From: Brevundimonas sp. UBA7506 | GTDB lineage: Bacteria; Pseudomonadota; Alphaproteobacteria; Caulobacterales; Caulobacteraceae | Reading direction: 5' to 3' | Length of the DNA: 64,000 bases | Assembly (NCBI RefSeq): GCF_002479495.1 | Contig: NZ_DLNQ01000005.1 | Location: 257,095-321,094 of the forward strand | Shown: piece by piece, positions 47,413 through 57,505 of the stretch | Layout: the number at the start of each line of letters is the position of its first letter | Position numbering within the stretch: the stretch's first letter is position 1 | Made by a program: the position numbers and the translations under genes | Notes under the pieces: generated by a model | Told to the model about the DNA's origin: nothing | What the model saw: only the letters and a program-made list of their open reading frames with translations | Database searches by the model: none

Positions 47413-48855
47413 ATGACTGATCTGTCTTCCGCCCTTCAACTCGCCGCCCCGGAGCTGACCCTTGCGGTCGGCGGGCTGGTGCTGCTCATGCTCGGCGCCT
47501 TCACCGGCGAGAAGTCGACGCGCCTGATCTCGGGCCTGTCGATCCTGCTGCTGGCCGTCGCCTCGGTGCTGGCCGCGGTCGGCCCGCTGGGCACGGCCTT
47601 CAACGGCGCCTATGTGGCCGATCCGCTGGCCGTTTACGGCAAGGTCGCCATCTTCCTGTCGGCGGCGGTCGCCATCGTCCTGGGCGACGGCTGGATCCAC
47701 CGCAACGGCATCGCCAAGTTCGAGTATCCGGTCCTGATCGTGTTGGCCTCGGTCGGCATGTCGATGATGGCTTCGTCGGGCGACCTGATCTCGCTCTATA
47801 TCGGCATCGAGATGCACTCGCTGGCCCTCTATGTCCTGGCCGCCTATCACCGCGACAACCTGAAGGCCTCGGAAGCCGGCCTGAAGTATTTCGTCCTGGG
47901 CGCCCTGTCGTCGGGCCTGCTGCTCTACGGCGCCAGCCTGATCTACGGCTTCGCCGGTTCGATGCGCTTCGTCGACATCGCCGCCTTCGCCACCGCCAAC
48001 CCGGGCCCGGGCCTGATCTTCGGTCTGGTCTTCCTGATCTGCGGTCTGGCGTTCAAGGTTTCGGCCGCGCCGTTCCATATGTGGACGCCCGACGTCTATG
48101 AAGGCGCCCCGACCCCGGTCGTGGCCCTGTTCGCCACGGCGCCCAAGATCGCCGCCATGGTGCTGATCATCCGCGTCCTGGTCGAAGGCTTCGGCGTCGC
48201 CCACGGTCAGTGGGCCCAGGTTATCATTCTGATCTCGCTGATCAGCTTCGCCGTCGGTTCGTTCGGCGGTCTGATGCAGAAAGACATCCAGCGCCTGCTG
48301 GCCTATTCGTCGATCATCAACATCGGCTACGCCCTGCTGGGCGTGGCGGCGGGCACCCAGGCGGGTGTTCAGGCCACGCTGATGTTCATGACCCTCTATG
48401 TCATCGATCAGTTCGGCTTCTTCGCCGTCCTGCTGTCGCTGAGCCGCAATGGTCGTCCGATCCGCAAGATCGCCGACCTGGCGGGTCTGAAGAAGGATCG
48501 TCCGCTGACGGCGGTGGCCCTGACCATCCTGTCGCTGTCGGCTGTCGGCATCCCGCCGATGTCGGGCTTCTGGGGCAAGTTCTTCGTCTTCGGCGCCGCC
48601 GCCGACGCGGGCTACTGGATGGCCGGCGCCGCCGGTCTGGTCGCCTCGGTCGTGGCCGGCTTCTACTACCTGCGCATCATCAAGGTGATGTGGTTCGACG
48701 CGCCTGAAACCGATGTCGCCACCGACAAGTCGCCGCTGGAAGCCAAGTGGATCGCCCTCGCGGCCGCCGCCTTCTGCTTCCCGCTGGTGATCGTGGCCCT
48801 GACCTGGCTGGAGCCGCTGACGCGCGCCGCCGCCTCGGGCGTCGGGGTCGGGTAA
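47413..48855 (+). CDS. nuoN: NADH-quinone oxidoreductase subunit N
   Basis: 480-residue ND2-like antiporter subunit, last of the fourteen. EMHSLALYVLAAYHRDNLKASEAGLKYFVLGALSSGLLLYG and LAFKVSAAPFHMWTPDVYEGAPTPVVALFATAPKIAAM hold the conserved Glu and Lys; KDIQRLLAYSSIINIGYALLG also fits. Followed after six bases by birA. Confidence 0.96.
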   Translation: MTDLSSALQLAAPELTLAVGGLVLLMLGAFTGEKSTRLISGLSILLLAVASVLAAVGPLGTAFNGAYVADPLAVYGKVAIFLSAAVAIVLGDGWIHRNGIAKFEYPVLIVLASVGMSMMASSGDLISLYIGIEMHSLALYVLAAYHRDNLKASEAGLKYFVLGALSSGLLLYGASLIYGFAGSMRFVDIAAFATANPGPGLIFGLVFLICGLAFKVSAAPFHMWTPDVYEGAPTPVVALFATAPKIAAMVLIIRVLVEGFGVAHGQWAQVIILISLISFAVGSFGGLMQKDIQRLLAYSSIINIGYALLGVAAGTQAGVQATLMFMTLYVIDQFGFFAVLLSLSRNGRPIRKIADLAGLKKDRPLTAVALTILSLSAVGIPPMSGFWGKFFVFGAAADAGYWMAGAAGLVASVVAGFYYLRIIKVMWFDAPETDVATDKSPLEAKWIALAAAAFCFPLVIVALTWLEPLTRAAASGVGVG

Positions 48856-48861
48856 GGGTCT

Positions 48862-49623
48862 TTGACCGCCCCGGTCCTGATCCTCGACGAAACCGACTCC
48901 ACCAACGCCGAGGCGCGACGACGCGCCGAGGCGGGCGAGGGCGGGCCGCTGTGGATCACGGCGCGGCGTCAGACAGCCGGTCGCGGCCGTCGCGGACGCA
49001 AATGGGAGAGCGAGAGCGGCAATCTCGCCTCCACCCTGCTGCTGCTGACGCAAAAATCTCCCGCCGAGGCGGCGCAGCTGACCTTCGCCGCGTCTCTGGC
49101 CGTGGCCGACCTGCTGGACCGCTATGTCCCGCCGGCCCTGGTCACGATCAAATGGCCCAATGACGTGTTGCTGGACGGTCGCAAGACCTCCGGCATCCTG
49201 ATCGAGTCCGGCCCGGCGCCCGCTTTCGGGATGTCGGCCGGGGGCCTGTGGCTGGCGATCGGCATCGGGGTGAACCTGAACCAGACGCCTGGCGACACCG
49301 AACGGCCCGCCACCTGCATCGCCGAACACCTGAACCAGGGCGTAGCCTCGGCCCCGAGTGTCGATGAGGCGGCCCAGGCCCTGGCCGAGACCTTCGGCGT
49401 CTGGCTGGACCGCTGGACGACCCTGGGCTTCCAACCCATTCTCGACGCTTGGACCGCGCGGACGCCGGGTCTGCACGGTCCCTGCACGGCGCGGCTGACC
49501 AATGAGACCCTGACTGGCGTGGCCGACGGGGTGGAGGCGGACGGTTCGCTGCGTCTGAAACTGCCGGACGGATCGCTGCGGGTGATCTCGGCCGGCGACG
49601 TCTTTTTTGGAGAGGCCGCCTGA
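48862..49623 (+). CDS. birA: Biotin--[acetyl-CoA-carboxylase] ligase (no HTH domain)
   Basis: 253-residue biotin ligase that attaches biotin to [49 protein letters not shown] (the biotinyl-AMP loop) and [22 protein letters not shown] with [11 protein letters not shown] are the catalytic motifs. The N-terminal winged helix of E. coli BirA is absent, so it cannot act as the biotin repressor. The gene continues the nuo transcription unit. Confidence 0.95.
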   Translation: MTAPVLILDETDSTNAEARRRAEAGEGGPLWITARRQTAGRGRRGRKWESESGNLASTLLLLTQKSPAEAAQLTFAASLAVADLLDRYVPPALVTIKWPNDVLLDGRKTSGILIESGPAPAFGMSAGGLWLAIGIGVNLNQTPGDTERPATCIAEHLNQGVASAPSVDEAAQALAETFGVWLDRWTTLGFQPILDAWTARTPGLHGPCTARLTNETLTGVADGVEADGSLRLKLPDGSLRVISAGDVFFGEAA

Positions 49624-50414
49624 TGCTGCTGGCGATCGAGCAAGGCAACACCAACACCCTGTTCGCCGTCCACGACGGCAATGAGTGGATCGCCCAGTGG
49701 CGCACGGCCACCGACGCCATGCGCACGGCCGACGAATACGCCGTCTGGCTGCATCAGCTGTTCGAGATGCGCGGCAAGGGTCTTTCGATGAAGGACCTCG
49801 ACGGCTGCATCATCTCCAGCGTGGTGCCTCAGTCGATCTTCAACCTGCGCAATCTGGCGCGACGCTATATAGCCGTTGAGCCCCTGGTGATCGGCGAGAA
49901 CGTCAACCTCGGCATCGAGGTGCGCATTCCCAAGCCCAGCGAGGCGGGGGCCGACCGCCTGGTTAACGCCATCGGCGCGCTGCAGGTCTATGAGGGCGAT
50001 CTGCTGCTGATCGACAGCGGCACGGCCACGACCTTCGACGTGGTGTCCGGCGGGGCCGAGCTGGGGCAGGGGGCCTTCGAGGGCGGTCTGATCGCGCCGG
50101 GCATCAACCTGTCGCTGCAGGCCCTGCACGAAGCGGCGGCCAAGCTGCCGCGCATCGCCATTCAACGCCCCGATGTGGTCATCGGGCGCGACACCGTCAC
50201 CTCCATGCAATCAGGCGTCTTCTGGGGCTATATCGCCCTGATCGAGGGCCTGGTGGACCGCATCAAGACCGAGTGGGGCAAGCCCATGACGGTTGTCGGC
50301 ACCGGCGGCGTCGCCTCGCTGTTTGAAGGCTCCACACAATCAATCGACCGGTTCGATCCGGACCTGACCATCCGCGGCCTACTCGAAATCTGGCGGCGGA
50401 ATACCCACCTCTAG
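49623..50414 (+). CDS. coaX: Type III pantothenate kinase
   Basis: 263-residue ASKHA-fold kinase, phosphorylating pantothenate at the start of CoA synthesis, insensitive to Co[20 protein letters not shown] is the P-loop-like N-terminus; [16 protein letters not shown] and [14 protein letters not shown] and [15 protein letters not shown] follow. Start overlaps the birA stop by one base. Confidence 0.95.
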   Translation: MLLAIEQGNTNTLFAVHDGNEWIAQWRTATDAMRTADEYAVWLHQLFEMRGKGLSMKDLDGCIISSVVPQSIFNLRNLARRYIAVEPLVIGENVNLGIEVRIPKPSEAGADRLVNAIGALQVYEGDLLLIDSGTATTFDVVSGGAELGQGAFEGGLIAPGINLSLQALHEAAAKLPRIAIQRPDVVIGRDTVTSMQSGVFWGYIALIEGLVDRIKTEWGKPMTVVGTGGVASLFEGSTQSIDRFDPDLTIRGLLEIWRRNTHL

Positions 50415-50420
50415 GGACGT

Positions 50421-52097
50421 ATGACAAAGAAAACTCAAAACGACGAACTCGTCTTCCTGCCGCTGGGCGGCTCGAACGAGGTCGGCATGAACCTGAACGC
50501 CTATGGTTTCGGCCCGGCGCATGACCGCAAGTGGATCATCGTCGACGTCGGCGTGACCTTCGGCGACCCCTCCACGCCCGGCGTGGACGTGATCGTGCCC
50601 GATCCGACCTTCCTGGAAGGCGAGAACATCCTGGGCATCGTGCTCACGCACGCCCACGAAGACCACATCGGGGCCCTGGGCTGGCTGTGGCCGCGCATCA
50701 AGGCGCCGCTGTATGCGACGCCCTTCACCGCCTATTTGATCCGCGAGAAGCTGCGCGACGCCAACATCCTCGATGATGTCGAGCTGAACGAGATCCCGCT
50801 GGGCGGCGACCTGAACCTGGGTCCGTTCGACGTGACCTTCGTCACCATCACCCACTCGATCGCCGAGCCGAACGGCCTGGCCATCAAGACCCCGCTGGGC
50901 ACGGTCCTGCACACTGGCGACTGGAAGATCGACAATGATCCGGTCGTGGGCGAGCGCACCGACGTCGAGACGATCCAGCGTCTCGGCGACGAGGGCGTGC
51001 TGGCCATGGTCTGCGACAGCACCAATGTCTTCGTGGACGGCGTGGCCGGTTCGGAAGGCGACGTGAAGGTGGCCCTGGCCGCCCTGATCAAGGACCTGAA
51101 AGGCCGCGTCGCCGTGGGCTGCTTCGCCTCCAACGTCGCGCGCATGGACAGCGTGATACGCGCCGCCGAGGCCGCCGGTCGCCGCGTGGCCCTGGCCGGG
51201 CGCTCGATGCACCGCATCACCGCCGCCGCCAAGTCGGTCGGCATGTTGAGCGACGTGAAGCCTTTCCTCAGCGAACAGGAAGCCCGCGTCTGGCCCGAGG
51301 ACGAGATCCTGTATCTCTGCACCGGCAGCCAGGGCGAGGTCCGCGCCGCCCTGTCGCGCGTGGCCGAGGGCACGCACCCCTTCATCAAGCTGGGCAAGGG
51401 CGACCACTGCATCTTCTCGTCGCGGGTCATTCCGGGCAACGAGCTGTCGATCGGCCGCCTGCAGGACAAGATGGCCGACCGGGGCGTGCGCCTCTACACC
51501 GAGAAGGACCATCCCGGCATCCACGTCTCGGGCCACCCGTGCCGTGACGAACTGCGCGAGATGTACAGCTGGGCGCGTCCGCGGATCGCGGTGCCGACCC
51601 ACGGCATGCGCCGTCACCTGATGGAGCACGCCCTTCTGGCCAAGGACATGCAGGTCCCCGAAACCGTGACGCCGCGCAACGGCGACATGGTGCGTCTGGC
51701 CCCCGGACCGGCCGGCATCATTGACGAAGTGCCCTCGGGCCGTCTGTTCGTCGACGGCGGCATGCTGGTCGAGGAGGCGGGCGAGGCCCTGCGCGAGCGT
51801 CGTCACGCGGCGTCAAACGGCGTCCTGGTCGTCAGCTTCGCCATGGATAAGCGCGGCAAGATTGTCAGCGACATCGACGTGCGCGGCATCGGCCTGCCGG
51901 GCGATGCGGACCGTCCTCTGGGAGACATCCTCGACGATCTGGCCGAGCGCGCCGAACGCGCCGTTCGCGGACTGAAGGGCGAGGCGCTCGATGACGAGCT
52001 GGTGGTCGAACAGGCCGTCAGTCGCGCCCTGAAGAAGGCCAGCCAGCAGGTCTGGGATCGTCGCCCCATCGTCGAAACCGTGATCCTGCGTCTGTAA
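50421..52097 (+). CDS. rnj: Ribonuclease J
   Basis: 558-residue metallo-beta-lactamase/beta-CASP nuclease with 5'-3' exo- and endoribonuclease activity. The zinc-binding motif HAHEDH is in IVLTHAHEDHIGALGWL, with VTITHSIAEPNGLAIKTPLGTVLHTGDWKID and DSTNV further on, and GCFASNVARMDSVIRAA, LCTGSQGE plus IHVSGHPCRDELREM in the beta-CASP region. Alphaproteobacteria combine RNase J with RNase E in rRNA and mRNA processing. Ends by one-base overlap with the DUF3088 gene. Confidence 0.95.
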   Translation: MTKKTQNDELVFLPLGGSNEVGMNLNAYGFGPAHDRKWIIVDVGVTFGDPSTPGVDVIVPDPTFLEGENILGIVLTHAHEDHIGALGWLWPRIKAPLYATPFTAYLIREKLRDANILDDVELNEIPLGGDLNLGPFDVTFVTITHSIAEPNGLAIKTPLGTVLHTGDWKIDNDPVVGERTDVETIQRLGDEGVLAMVCDSTNVFVDGVAGSEGDVKVALAALIKDLKGRVAVGCFASNVARMDSVIRAAEAAGRRVALAGRSMHRITAAAKSVGMLSDVKPFLSEQEARVWPEDEILYLCTGSQGEVRAALSRVAEGTHPFIKLGKGDHCIFSSRVIPGNELSIGRLQDKMADRGVRLYTEKDHPGIHVSGHPCRDELREMYSWARPRIAVPTHGMRRHLMEHALLAKDMQVPETVTPRNGDMVRLAPGPAGIIDEVPSGRLFVDGGMLVEEAGEALRERRHAASNGVLVVSFAMDKRGKIVSDIDVRGIGLPGDADRPLGDILDDLAERAERAVRGLKGEALDDELVVEQAVSRALKKASQQVWDRRPIVETVILRL

Positions 52098-52435
52098 TGG
52101 CGGACCGGCTTTATCTGCTGAACCCCGACTGGTTCGACGATCAGGGCGGGCCCTGGTACTGCCCGCCCGGCGCCCGGATCGAGGGGGTGCTCGGCCTCTA
52201 TCCGCGCCTGCGCGAGCAGGTTCAGGTTACGCATCTGGATCACCCCCGTCCGCGCGCCGCCGTGGTGGCCGAGGTGGGGGAGGCCAATCAGAGCTGCCCG
52301 CTGCTGGTGCTGGACGGCGAGTTCGACTGGCCCGACGCCCAGGTCAGCGAAGAGACCGGCGCCCGCTTCCTGCAGGACGACGACATCCTGCCCTACTGGG
52401 CGGCCCGCTATGGCATCGGGCGACCGCATCCGTAG
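52097..52435 (+). CDS. DUF3088 family thioredoxin-like protein
   Basis: A 112-residue protein. DRLYLLNPDWFDDQGGPWYCPPGARIEGVLGLYPRL and HLDHPRPRAAVVAEVGEANQSCPLLVLDGEFDWPDA match DUF3088; the pattern resembles a thioredoxin-like fold with a CP motif. It shares a one-base overlap with rnj. Function unknown. Confidence 0.85.
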   Translation: MADRLYLLNPDWFDDQGGPWYCPPGARIEGVLGLYPRLREQVQVTHLDHPRPRAAVVAEVGEANQSCPLLVLDGEFDWPDAQVSEETGARFLQDDDILPYWAARYGIGRPHP

Positions 52436-52443
52436 AAGTGAAC

Positions 52444-52615
52444 CCTTCTCCCGATGGGAGAAGGTGGCCCGAAGGGCCGGATGAGGGTTGGCGATATCCG
52501 TCGGCGTAAGCCGCTGCGCTGCGGCTGACGCCGACGGACGCCTTCGGCCCTCACCCTTTCGCCTGACCAATCGCTACGCTCTTGGAGGCTCAAGCCCTCT
52601 CCCAGTGGGAGAGGG
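52444..52615. repeat. Palindromic intergenic repeat cluster
   Basis: Three stem units: CCTTCTCCC-GAT-GGGAGAAGG (52444-52464); a 15-bp stem CGTCGGCGT-A-AGCCGC ... GCGGCT-G-ACGCCGACG at 52499-52536; and CCCTCTCCC-AGT-GGGAGAGGG near 52595-52615. Non-coding, between convergent genes; REP-like. Confidence 0.7.
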
Positions 52616-52621
52616 AAGGGG

Positions 52622-52981
52622 TCAGCCGCCCAGCGCGACCTTGCGATAATTGTCCTTGTCCAACGCCCCGATCTCGACCGAGATCTGGGCAGGACCGGCA
52701 TAGGGTTTGATCCCCGCCAGCATCGCCGCCTGCACCGCCTCGCCCAGAGCCGTCTTCTGTTCCTGCGTCCGTCCGGTCAGGATGCGCAGGTCGCAGTGGA
52801 CCATGGCCTGAGCTGGGTCGCCGTCGGCGATGATCAGGTCGTCGCAGCGCACGATGCGCGTCTTGCAGGCGGGCATCGTGGCGCCGACCAGGTCCACGCA
52901 CAGCCTATGGATTTCCAGCGCCAGGGCGCGCCAATCTGTCCCGTCGAAATGGGGGGAGTGTTCCAGGGTGATCTGTGGCAT
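52622..52981 (-). CDS. 5-carboxymethyl-2-hydroxymuconate isomerase-like (tautomerase fold) protein
   Basis: A 119-residue protein with the N-terminal Pro following Met (MPQITLEHSP), the catalytic base of tautomerase-superfamily enzymes. The rest (HFDGTDWRALALEIHRLCVDL, CDDLIIADGDPAQAMVHCDLRILTGRT, GPAQISVEIGALDKDNYRKV) matches HpaF/CHMI. It is alone here, without other homoprotocatechuate genes, so the substrate is unsure. The ATG at 52981 is favoured. Confidence 0.8.
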   Translation of the reverse strand: MPQITLEHSPHFDGTDWRALALEIHRLCVDLVGATMPACKTRIVRCDDLIIADGDPAQAMVHCDLRILTGRTQEQKTALGEAVQAAMLAGIKPYAGPAQISVEIGALDKDNYRKVALGG

Positions 52982-53069
52982 GACGGCGTCCTTGTTTCGC
53001 GCCATTCCCTTAGCCCGCCATCGAGGCGGACGGAATGCGGAAGGCGCCCGAACCGATGGATGACCGCCC

Positions 53070-53336
53070 ATGCCTCTCGGCCCCTTTACCCTGGTGGCGC
53101 TGTATCTGACCTCGTGGTGGATCGTGCTGTTCACGATCCTGCCGCTGGGATCGTCCAAGCAGGCCGAGACGCCGCCGACCGACGGCAGCCAGTGGGGTGC
53201 GCCCGCCAATCCGCAGCTGAAGAAGAAATTCATCACCACGACCTGGGTCTCGGCCATCGTCTGGGCCTTCATCGTCTTCATCGTCTGGACGGGGTGGATG
53301 CCGCTGCCGGACTTCAGCCGCGGTCCCGCGCTCTAG
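53070..53336 (+). CDS. DUF1467 membrane protein
   Basis: An 88-residue protein with two hydrophobic segments, LVALYLTSWWIVLFTILPLG and TTTWVSAIVWAFIVFIVWTGW, separated by a loop WGAPANPQLKKKF; this is the usual DUF1467 pattern in Alphaproteobacteria, where it often lies beside proS as here. Role unknown. Confidence 0.85.
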   Translation: MPLGPFTLVALYLTSWWIVLFTILPLGSSKQAETPPTDGSQWGAPANPQLKKKFITTTWVSAIVWAFIVFIVWTGWMPLPDFSRGPAL

Positions 53337-53396
53337 CTTTCGCCCCATTCGCCCGGTTAAAACTCGGGCCAGACTGATTTTGCAGAGATTCCCGCC

Positions 53397-54713
53397 ATGC
53401 GCCTGTCGCGCTACTTCCTGCCGACCCTGAAAGAAGCCCCCTCCGACGCCCAGATCGTGTCGCATCAGCTGATGCTGCGCGCGGGCATGATCAAGCAGGA
53501 GGCCGCCGGCATCTACGCCTGGCTGCCGCTGGGCCTGCGGGTCCTGCGCAAGATCGAAGGCGTCGTCCGCGAGGAGCAGGTCAAGGCCGGCGCCGTCGAG
53601 CTGCTGATGCCGACGCTGCAACTGGCCGACCTGTGGCGTGAGTCTGGGCGCTATGACGCCTATGGTCCCGAGATGCTGCGCATCACCGACCGTCATGAGC
53701 GCGAGCTGCTGTACGGGCCGACCAACGAGGAAATGGTCACGGATATCTTCCGGGCCTACGTCAAGAGCTACAAGGCCCTGCCGCTGAACCTCTTCCATAT
53801 CCAGTGGAAGTTCCGCGACGAGCGCCGTCCGCGCTTCGGCGTCATGCGCGGTCGCGAGTTCCTGATGAAGGACGCCTATTCCTTCGATCTGGACGAGGCT
53901 TCGGCCCGCATCGCCTACAAGCGCATGTTCGCCGCCTATCTGAACACCTTCTCGCGCCTGGGCCTGAAGGCCGTGCCGATGCGCGCCGACACCGGCCCGA
54001 TCGGCGGCGACCTGAGCCACGAGTTCATCGTCCTGGCCGAGACCGGCGAGAGCGAGGTCTTCTGCGACCGCAAGCTGGTCGAGATGGACGCGCCGGGCCA
54101 CAACCTCAGCGTCGAGCAGTTGGAAGGCGTGTTCAACGAGCGCACGGCCCTCTATGCCGCGACCGAGGAAATGCACGACGCGGCCCAGTTCGAGGCCCAG
54201 GCCGCCGAGGGCGACCGCCTGTCGGCGCGCGGCATCGAGGTCGGCCACATCTTCTACTTCGGCACGAAATACTCGGCCCCGATGAAGGCCAAGGTCGCCG
54301 GACCGGACGGTCAGGACACCGAGGTCCACATGGGCAGCTACGGCGTCGGCGTGTCGCGCCTGCTGGGCGCCATCATCGAGGCCAGCCACGACGCCGGCGG
54401 CATCATCTGGCCGGACTCGGTCGCTCCGTTCGACGTGGTGGTGATCAACCTTCGCGCCAGCGATGAAGCTGTCTCGGCCGCCTGTGAAGAGGCTGTGGCC
54501 AAGCTGGAAGCCCTGGGCAAGGACGTCCTCTACGACGACACTGACGAGCGTCCGGGCGGCAAGTTCGCCACCGCTGACCTGATCGGCGTGCCGTGGCAAC
54601 TGACCATCGGGCCCAAGGGCCTGGCTGACGGCGTGGTCGAACTGAAGCGCCGCGCCACCGGCGAGAAGCAAACCCTGTCGCTCGACGCCGCCCTGGAGCT
54701 GCTGACGCAATGA
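53397..54713 (+). CDS. proS: Prolyl-tRNA synthetase (short form)
   Basis: 438-residue class II aminoacyl-tRNA synthetase charging tRNA-Pro. [52 protein letters not shown] is motif 1, [32 protein letters not shown] motif 2, and [21 protein letters not shown] motif 3, followed by the anticodon-binding domain. At this length it lacks the ~180-residue editing insertion of E. coli ProRS, as is usual in Alphaproteobacteria. Confidence 0.96.
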   Translation: MRLSRYFLPTLKEAPSDAQIVSHQLMLRAGMIKQEAAGIYAWLPLGLRVLRKIEGVVREEQVKAGAVELLMPTLQLADLWRESGRYDAYGPEMLRITDRHERELLYGPTNEEMVTDIFRAYVKSYKALPLNLFHIQWKFRDERRPRFGVMRGREFLMKDAYSFDLDEASARIAYKRMFAAYLNTFSRLGLKAVPMRADTGPIGGDLSHEFIVLAETGESEVFCDRKLVEMDAPGHNLSVEQLEGVFNERTALYAATEEMHDAAQFEAQAAEGDRLSARGIEVGHIFYFGTKYSAPMKAKVAGPDGQDTEVHMGSYGVGVSRLLGAIIEASHDAGGIIWPDSVAPFDVVVINLRASDEAVSAACEEAVAKLEALGKDVLYDDTDERPGGKFATADLIGVPWQLTIGPKGLADGVVELKRRATGEKQTLSLDAALELLTQ

Positions 54714-56020
54714 CCGACGCCGCGACGGCCTCCACGCCGCCCGCCGTGAAACCCGCCGGTCCCTTCTCCGCCTGGGAGATCGGACTGGCGCTTCGCTACC
54801 TTCGCGCCAAGCGCAAGGAGGGCGGGGTCGCCCTGATCGCCATCATCAGCTTCGTCGGCATCATGCTGGCCGTGGCGGTGCTGATCAGCGTGATGAGCAT
54901 CATGGCCGGCTTCCGCAGCGAACTGCTGGGCCGGATGCTGTCGTTCAACGGGCATATGTATGTCCAGGGGCCGGTGCTCACTTCGCCCGACCGCGAGGCG
55001 ACGCTGAAGCGGATTTCCGACGTGCCCGGCGTGGTCTCGGTGTCGCCGCTGACAGAATCCCCCGCCATGTTCCGTGCAGGCGGCCAGATGACGGGCGGCG
55101 TCGTGCGCGGCGTGCGGCCTCAGGACCTGGCCTCGACCAGGTTCGTCTATGACAGCCTGAAGCCTGAGGAGATCGCATCCTTCGGCCGTGGCGAATACGG
55201 CGGCGACAACATTCTGATCGGCAAGGCTCTGGCCGACCAGATGGGGCTGAGAGTCGGTAGCGCCATTTCCATCTATTCGCCGACCGGCGCCGACAGCGCC
55301 TTCGGCAATCTGGGCGGTCTGGAAAAGACCTACCGCGTCGGCGGCATCTTCAGCTCAGGCACGGCGGACTACGACCGCGCCTTCATCTTCATGCCTCTGG
55401 AACAGGCCCAGCTCTTCTTCGGCAAGGAGGGGGTCTGGGACGTGATCGAGATGAAGGTGGCTGAACCGGACCAGGTCGAGACCCTGCTGACGCCTGTGCA
55501 GCAGGCCGCCGGACCCGGCAGCATCGTCACCGACTGGCGGGTCCGTCTGGCCGCCTTCTGGGGCGCGCTGAAGGTCGAGCGCGTCGCCATGAGCATCATT
55601 CTGGGCCTGGTCGTCGCCATCGCCGCCATGAACATCATTTCCGGCATCGTCATGCTGGTGAAGAACAAGACCCGCGACATCGCCATCCTGCGTACCGTGG
55701 GGGCCAGCCCCTCGTCGATCCTGCGCATATTCTTCGTCTCGGGCGCGGCCATCGGCATCGGCGGCACCATCGCCGGGCTGGTACTGGGCCTGCTGTTCTG
55801 TCTGAACATCGGCGCGATCCAGCACTTCCTTGAAGCCCTGTTGGGGGTCCAGCTGTTCAACGCCGACGTTTATATGCTGGACGCCATTCCGGCCCTGGTC
55901 GATCCGTGGGACGTGACCTGGGTGGCGCTCTTCTCCTTCTTTATGAGCTGCCTCGCCAGCCTGCCGCCGTCGTGGAACGCGTCGCGGATCGACCCGGTGG
56001 AGGCCCTGCGCTTTGAATAG
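54710..56020 (+). CDS. lolC: Lipoprotein-releasing ABC transporter permease (LolC/E family)
   Basis: 436-residue permease of the Lol system, which moves outer-membrane lipoproteins from the inner membrane to LolA. Four helices: one near 40, a large periplasmic domain (~70-280), and three at 285-425. [31 protein letters not shown] and [36 protein letters not shown] are typical. ATGA overlap with proS and an eight-base overlap with lolD; a single permease gene (LolF type) is probable in this lineage. Confidence 0.93.
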   Translation: MTDAATASTPPAVKPAGPFSAWEIGLALRYLRAKRKEGGVALIAIISFVGIMLAVAVLISVMSIMAGFRSELLGRMLSFNGHMYVQGPVLTSPDREATLKRISDVPGVVSVSPLTESPAMFRAGGQMTGGVVRGVRPQDLASTRFVYDSLKPEEIASFGRGEYGGDNILIGKALADQMGLRVGSAISIYSPTGADSAFGNLGGLEKTYRVGGIFSSGTADYDRAFIFMPLEQAQLFFGKEGVWDVIEMKVAEPDQVETLLTPVQQAAGPGSIVTDWRVRLAAFWGALKVERVAMSIILGLVVAIAAMNIISGIVMLVKNKTRDIAILRTVGASPSSILRIFFVSGAAIGIGGTIAGLVLGLLFCLNIGAIQHFLEALLGVQLFNADVYMLDAIPALVDPWDVTWVALFSFFMSCLASLPPSWNASRIDPVEALRFE

Positions 56021-56729
56021 TCCGCTGAACAAGAAACTGACGCTCAGCCTGCGTGGGATCACCCGCACCTATCCGACCGCTTCCGGCGGCCTCACGGTGC
56101 TGAAGGGCGTCGATCTGGACATCATGCCGGGCGAGGTCGTGGGCCTGATCGGCCCGTCCGGCTCGGGCAAATCGAGCTTGCTGCACGCCGCCGGTCTGCT
56201 GGAACGGCCGACCAGCGGGCAGGTGGTGATCGACGGCGAGGACGTCGGCGGGCTGGACGAGCGGGCGCGCACGCGCCTACGCCTGTCACGGATCGGTTTC
56301 GTCTATCAATTCCATCACCTGCTGCCGGAATTTGATGCGCGGGATAATGTGGCCCTGCCGATGCGCATCGCGGGTCATTCCGAGGCTGAGGCGCGTCGCC
56401 GGGCCGAGGCCCTGCTGACTAGCCTGGGTCTGGGCGAGCGTTTCACCCACCAGCCGGCCCAACTGTCGGGCGGCGAGCAGCAGCGGGTCGCCATCGCCCG
56501 CTCGCTGGCCAACAGCCCGCGCCTGCTGCTGGCTGACGAACCGACCGGCAACCTGGACCCCGCCAACAGCCATGCGGTGTTTGAGGCCCTGCGCGAACTG
56601 GCCAAGACCACGGGCGTCGCCGCCCTGATCGCCACCCACAACATGGAGCTGGCCGGCCACATGGACCGCGTCTTCGCCCTGAAGGACGGCCATCTGGAAG
56701 AACGCGCCGCCGAGGCCCAGACCTATTAG
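56013..56729 (+). CDS. lolD: Lipoprotein-releasing ABC transporter ATPase
   Basis: 238-residue ABC ATPase partner of LolC. Walker A GPSGSGKSSLLH, Q-loop region FVYQFHHLLPEFDARDNV, signature LSGGEQQRVAIARSLA, Walker B LLLADEPTGNLD and the switch His in IATHNME. TTG start at 56013 overlaps the lolC stop, and no better in-frame start exists. Converges with msrA. Confidence 0.95.
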   Translation: MNSPLNKKLTLSLRGITRTYPTASGGLTVLKGVDLDIMPGEVVGLIGPSGSGKSSLLHAAGLLERPTSGQVVIDGEDVGGLDERARTRLRLSRIGFVYQFHHLLPEFDARDNVALPMRIAGHSEAEARRRAEALLTSLGLGERFTHQPAQLSGGEQQRVAIARSLANSPRLLLADEPTGNLDPANSHAVFEALRELAKTTGVAALIATHNMELAGHMDRVFALKDGHLEERAAEAQTY

Positions 56730-57361
56730 CCTACCGCGGCGGCACCCCACAGGGCCCGCAGTCGGGCGCTGCGCCCGCAGCCGATGCGGTACGCTTCGTA
56801 TCGGGCCGGGTGTCGCTTGGCGAAGTCCTGATGCTCGGGACCGGCGGGCCAGAAGCGCATGGCCGGATAGACTGGGGTAAGGAAGCCCGAGCCCTTGGCG
56901 CCCAACGCAGCTTGTGCGGCCGCTCGCGACGCCAGCGCCGTCGCCGTCTGGGCCTCGGTGGCATAGACCGCCGAGACGTAGGAGGGGCCCTGATCGCAGA
57001 CCTGTCCGGTGGCGTCGGTCGGGTCGATTGTGCGCCAGAAGCGGTCGACCAGGGCGCGATAGCTGACCACGGCCGGGTCGAACGTCACCAGCACAACCTC
57101 GCGATAGCCCATCCCTCCGCGCACCACCTGCTCATACGTCGGGTTGGGTCGCGTGCCGCCGACAAACCCTGACACCGCCGAGCGCACGCCAGGCAGGCCG
57201 TCGAACGCCTTTTCCTCGGTCCAGAAGCAGCCTCCCGCGAAGATCGCCGTCTGAAAGCCGGGCGGGGGCGGCTCCAGCGGCGCGGCGCTGGCGGGCGCTT
57301 CGCCCGGTGAACAGGCCGCCGTCAGGATCACGGCGACGAGGGGCAGAAGGCGCGACGACAT
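56726..57361 (-). CDS. msrA: Peptide methionine sulfoxide reductase A, predicted lipoprotein
   Basis: 211-residue MsrA that reduces the S-epimer of methionine sulfoxide. Catalytic motif GGCFWTEEKAFDGLPGV (Cys47), followed by SGFVGGTRPNPTYEQV and GHREVVLVTFDPAVVSY-like GYREVVLVTFDPAVVSY. The N-terminus MSSRLLPLVAVILTAAC with lipobox LTAAC indicates an exported lipoprotein, so it may protect envelope proteins from oxidation. The C-terminal GCGRSARLR cysteine may act as resolving residue. Confidence 0.9.
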   Translation of the reverse strand: MSSRLLPLVAVILTAACSPGEAPASAAPLEPPPPGFQTAIFAGGCFWTEEKAFDGLPGVRSAVSGFVGGTRPNPTYEQVVRGGMGYREVVLVTFDPAVVSYRALVDRFWRTIDPTDATGQVCDQGPSYVSAVYATEAQTATALASRAAAQAALGAKGSGFLTPVYPAMRFWPAGPEHQDFAKRHPARYEAYRIGCGRSARLRALWGAAAVG

Positions 57362-57442
57362 GGGCGGCTCCTTGAATCTCTGTGTCCTCCAACATGGGAA
57401 AGGCGAGGGCGTCTCGCCACGGCGGGGTTTTCATTCGGGCGC

Positions 57443-57471
57443 TTGCAATGAGAACAAAGGGGGAATATAGA
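57443..57471 (+). promoter_or_regulatory. Promoter of the SidA-like gene
   Basis: TTGCAA (57443-57448), a 17-base spacer and TATAGA (57466-57471) form a sigma-70-type promoter. The SOS box begins at 57470, overlapping the -10 element, a position well placed for LexA to block it. Confidence 0.6.
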
Positions 57472-57484
57472 ACGTTTCAGGAAC
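57470..57484. promoter_or_regulatory. LexA SOS box GAAC-N7-GAAC
   Basis: GAAC-GTTTCAG-GAAC is an exact match to the alphaproteobacterial LexA operator, equivalent to GTTC-N7-GTTC. It lies 21 bases before the start of a 29-codon gene. A third GAAC at 57452-57455 is nearby but not in register. Confidence 0.8.
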
Positions 57485-57505
57485 AACCGAGCTGGGGATA
57501 AACCG

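Noticed and set aside
57452..57473. A second SOS-type repeat using GAAC at 57452
   Set aside because: The spacing to the next GAAC is 14 bases, not 7; only the 57470-57484 pair fits the LexA rule.
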